From NCBI GenBank assembly GCA_022578605.1, contig MU394066.1, positions 310,001 to 374,000 on the forward strand: a stretch of 64,000 nucleotides of DNA, in the 5' to 3' direction. The notes below the pieces were generated by a model. That model had not been told where the DNA came from. It was given only the letters and a program-made list of their open reading frames with translations, and did no database searches. Position 1 is the stretch's first letter. Every line of letters begins with the position of its first letter. The position numbers were made by a program, and so were the translations under genes. Positions 61,174-64,000 of this stretch are shown in pieces. Source of the DNA: Camillea tinctor. Its lineage: Eukaryota; Ascomycota; Sordariomycetes; Xylariales; Xylariaceae.

Positions 61174-62210
61174 GGTGAGGGTGAAGGTGGAGGCGGTGGC
61201 TCTTTATATGTGTGCACCACTCCTCCCTTTTCTTCCCCTTGTTTTCTCTTCCTTTCTCTTTTTCCCAATTTACACATACACACATGCACATATGCGCATA
61301 CCATCCAACGGATTAAATCCAATGTATCATGAAAAGCAAAAAGAAAGTTAATAAAGAAAAAAGAGAGAGAAAAAAATGGTTATCCGTGTCTAAAACCCAG
61401 AGAGGTTTACCCCTTCCGTACTAGGTATAATCGCTCGACTCGCAATAAGTTACAATGTAGAGTGAGGAAAGAAAATAAAAGAAAAGATTCAGCTTCATTC
61501 GATTTCCTTATCTCCTCTCCAGCTGCTGCCAGTTGCGAAATGCCGCAAGCACCTTAGTATCACCAGTATCACCTATGCAGTACTTCACTTGCAGGTCCCC
61601 CTGAATCCACTAACCCGGTTTACCCCAGATTCAGAATAAGCCCCTATTCCAAAAGTCAACACCAAACACCAAGCACCATTAAACACCAATGCTTCAATCC
61701 ACAGAGTAAAAACATTCATATCACAGTCAAATCAACAAGACTCATAAAAGTTCAGTTCAAAGATTTTTTTCTTCCGCTGCAATTCATTCGAATATATAAT
61801 CATGTTATACATCAAAATCAATCGATGGCCTTTCCTCCCACACCTTGAAAAGTGTCTCGCGTGGTTCGTTTAAAAAGAAGTCTTTATCTTTTCTTCTTCT
61901 CTGCGCCAGGAAGAGATATCAGATCCAGTCAAGTTAGATAAATCTTGAAAAACGCTTCCCTTGCCTTCCTCCTTTCCGTAAATACAGAAATAGAAACCAA
62001 CCACGGACACATCATCATGTCAGTGTAGTATATATAATTTCATACCGGACGCCAGTGGGTTTTCCCCCCTCTTCCGATGCCCTCCCCTTTGCCCCCCTTT
62101 TCCATGCTTTGAAGTATTTTCGAAAAGCAAAAGAACCTCATGGAACCTCCACGCCGGAAAAGAAATAAACCCTTTTGCCATCCCTTCCCTTTGAACTGGT
62201 CATATAAAAC
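61174..62210. other. Intergenic: promoter of the GT-like gene and HacA 3' flank
   Basis: A C/T-rich segment lies at 61210-61270 (plus strand). The rest is AT-rich and probably includes the 3' UTR of the HacA gene. No further gene seen. Confidence 0.55.
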
Positions 62211-63912
62211 TTAAAAGTAAAGCCTGAAACGCTTCCCGCTATTCATTTCTGTCATATCTCGCTTCCGTTTTTTGGAAGCTACTAGTATTGTGGTTGTAGT
62301 TGTTGATGATGGTACATGGTTTTGTGTTGATGTCTCCTCAGGGACTGATGAACTGGGTCGGGAACTTAGACCTTTCGCTACTGACAATTTACGTTCTTCG
62401 ACTCGAATAGCCCACAGGAGTGTGAGCAATACCTCTCGAGACGGTAAGCTGGTGCCTTCCGGCCACATCTGCGGTCCACGGCTACGATCACCCTTGATAC
62501 CCGGGGATCCACTGGTCAGCTCCTCGACCTGGTCATCGCATCCCTCAGACACCAACCGCAATAACTCCATCGTCGCATCCATGAGTGGACGCGCCAGGAT
62601 GGGGCTGCTGGTTAAAAGTTTCTGAAGAGATTTGATTCTCAGAGTCGAAGAGGCTGAAAGTGGACTCGGGCTCTTGGGCGATCGAGTCGCTTCCCGCGGC
62701 TGTGCCCGAAGCGGCGCCGCTAACATCATCGCTGAGGAATTGATCGAAGTCGAATCCCGGAAATTCGGGGGTAGCGTCACCAACCAGATGATTGTACTCA
62801 AAATTGAGGGGGTCGGATGCAGGGCTAAATTGGTCTTGAGCGCCCCAGTTATCAGCGTCAAAGGACGACGACAGGCTGAAATCAGCACCGAAGAGACTGT
62901 CAGCAGGGTTTGAAGCTGCAGGAAGAGTGACAGTGCTGGAGGCGACGGTTGTCGCGAGGCCAGCCACGACTGCGGCACTTCCACCGACGGACACTGCAGG
63001 TCGCACAACACCGCTGCTGGATGTTGTGTCGCGTCAGTGGAAGTGGGCGCAGGCGAGGAGGCCTTCGCGGGGGTCTCAGTTGTCGTCGAGGACTCGTTGA
63101 CGTCTGGGTCGGAGACGGGGTTCAGTTCGGGGGACAGCGAGGCAGGGTCGACGGTGCCGTCCTGCTCGGGCATGAGGATGAAGTCATTCATCATGCCGGG
63201 GTTGCCCTGCGAAGTACCTTCGGTAGAACCAAATAGGGGCTGTGACAGAGTAACAGGGGAAGGCTGGAAGGCATCGAGGGGCGAGGCGCTTCGGCTAACA
63301 ACACCAGAATCGCGGCGGAGCTTGGTAAGCTCCTCCATCAACATCACGTTCTGCTTCTGCTGGTTCAGCAGAGCAACCTCGAGTTGGGAATTCCGGCGCT
63401 CTAGAGCCTCGACTTCTTGTCGCTTGCGCTCACGGGAGGACTGGGCGGCACGGCGATTACGGAGGACTCGCTCGACTCGGCGCTGTTCCTTCTCGTCTTC
63501 GGTCTTGGCGCGTTTTCTAGAATACGGGGTAAGCAGAGGGATAGAGAATATTTACAAAAGCAGTCTAGTCTTACCTCGGCGGCAAGTTGGTCTTGGGCTC
63601 GGGGAGGACTTGACCCCACGACTTTCTCTTCTTGGCGGGCTTCTTCTCGGTAGACTCGGTAGCCGGAGCAGATGGAGCGGGACTCGAAGCAGGCTGAGAG
63701 GCAGCCTTCTCATCACCGGCATACGACTCGGGAGTCATGACACTCTCTAGAGGGTTCATAGTGGAGGGGGAGAAGAGAGATGGGTAGATGTCGCCTGGTG
63801 CCGACATGAAAGACTCGGCGGGAGAAGCCTCGATCTTGACCTCGGGAATCGATACCGTCGGAGTGGTCGATACTGTGGGTTGTGATGGTGGTTGGCTTTC
63901 CCAGGTGGCCAT
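62211..63912 (-). CDS. hacA: HacA/Hac1-type bZIP regulator of the unfolded protein response
   Basis: Exon 1 63912-63575; spliceosomal intron 63574-63517 (GTAAGA...TCTAG). The bZIP basic region RRVERVLRNRRAAQSSRERKR (125-145) and heptads at 151, 158, 165, 172 and 179 follow. The N-terminus has KIEASPAESF and DIYPSLFSPSTMNPLESVMTPES, typical of fungal HacA. Without Ire1 processing the frame runs to 62211 (547 residues). Removing the 20-nt intron 62997-63016 shifts to the other frame, ending at 62545, for 429 residues with a Phe/Asp-rich activation tail (FPGFDFDQFLSDD). Both frames stay open over 62545-62996. The unspliced tail ends KKRKRDMTEMNSGKRFRLYF. Activated on ER stress by Ire1; targets chaperone and secretion genes. 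Confidence 0.95.
62985..63028 (-). promoter_or_regulatory. Ire1 twin stem-loop and 20-nt unconventional intron
   Basis: On the coding strand CAG^CAG opens and CTG^CAG closes an intron at 62997-63016, matching the CNG^CNG Ire1 rule. The first cut lies in a loop closed by CACAACA/TGTTGTG (63022-63028 with 63004-63010). The second lies in a loop closed by CGAC/GTCG (63000-63003 with 62985-62988) or, alternatively, GAC/GTC with the 7-nt loop CTGCAGT. Because CAG repeats at both borders, cutting three bases later gives the same mRNA. Confidence 0.92.
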
Positions 63913-64000
63913 CTTTGATAGGAGTCTTGTGTGTATATAGGAGGACTTTTGTTTGGTGGTTTGTCTTGTTATTGGTATTTTCTTATTTCTTCTAGTTTCT

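Overview
The window looks like nuclear DNA of a filamentous ascomycete (Pezizomycotina, probably a Sordariomycete). The evidence is short introns with GTRNGT donors, CTAAC branch points and CAG/TAG acceptors, together with HET-domain genes, an AA9 lytic polysaccharide monooxygenase, a fungal NLR, a LaeA-like methyltransferase and a HacA-type bZIP gene. It is gene-poor: about 18 genes or gene remnants, several intergenic stretches of 2-6.5 kb, and no complete transposon that I recognise.

Layout. 0-2.5 kb: HET-domain gene (minus). 2.8 kb: tRNA-Glu(UUC). 4.6-7.7 kb: AA9 LPMO facing a sugar-transporter-type MFS gene, convergent. 8.7-15.2 kb: a NACHT-ankyrin NLR (minus), a divergent Helo-like N-terminal-domain gene (plus) and a third spliced gene resembling DUF7726 proteins (plus). 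16.4-17.7 kb: frame-broken paraoxonase-like gene. 19.8-21.2 kb: broken HET-domain gene. 24.4 kb: aldo-keto reductase. 29.6 kb: small secreted cysteine-rich protein with a frame break. 31.9 kb: cupin. 37.4 kb: sterol C-24 methyltransferase (ERG6). 40.3 kb: pyruvate dehydrogenase E1 beta. 48.1-51.3 kb: nine-exon LaeA-like methyltransferase behind a 6.5-kb gene-free stretch. 52.5-55 kb: a hairpin-rich locus without a convincing protein. 57.6 kb: NAD(P)-dependent epimerase/reductase. 59.3 kb: small conserved-looking protein. 59.9 kb: glycosyltransferase-like protein. 62.2-63.9 kb: HacA-type UPR regulator.

Three results stand out. (1) Rebuilding the first exon of the NLR exposes an N-terminal 18-residue segment matching the C-terminal segment of the neighbouring, divergently transcribed Helo-like protein (9/18 identical, with a further R-[N/D]-V match after it). 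This is the architecture of fungal NLR/effector pairs that signal through a shared amyloid motif. (2) 52.5-55.0 kb has a TATA box and CT-rich leader like a strong Pol II promoter and up to three well-formed candidate introns. It also carries a dozen or so unrelated imperfect hairpins (arms 9-35 nt) lying only in the inferred exons, which suggests a spliced, highly structured non-coding RNA of unknown type. (3) The HacA gene has an exact 20-nt Ire1-type intron at 62997-63016 with CNG^CNG cut sites in hairpin loops, and downstream of it both reading frames are open.

The first 21 kb reads as a self/non-self recognition and cell-death neighbourhood (two HET genes, NLR, Helo-like). The right part holds housekeeping metabolism and two regulators of secretion and secondary metabolism (HacA, LaeA-like). 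Exon coordinates were worked out by hand from phase and splice signals; no similarity search was run, so family names rest on recognised motifs.
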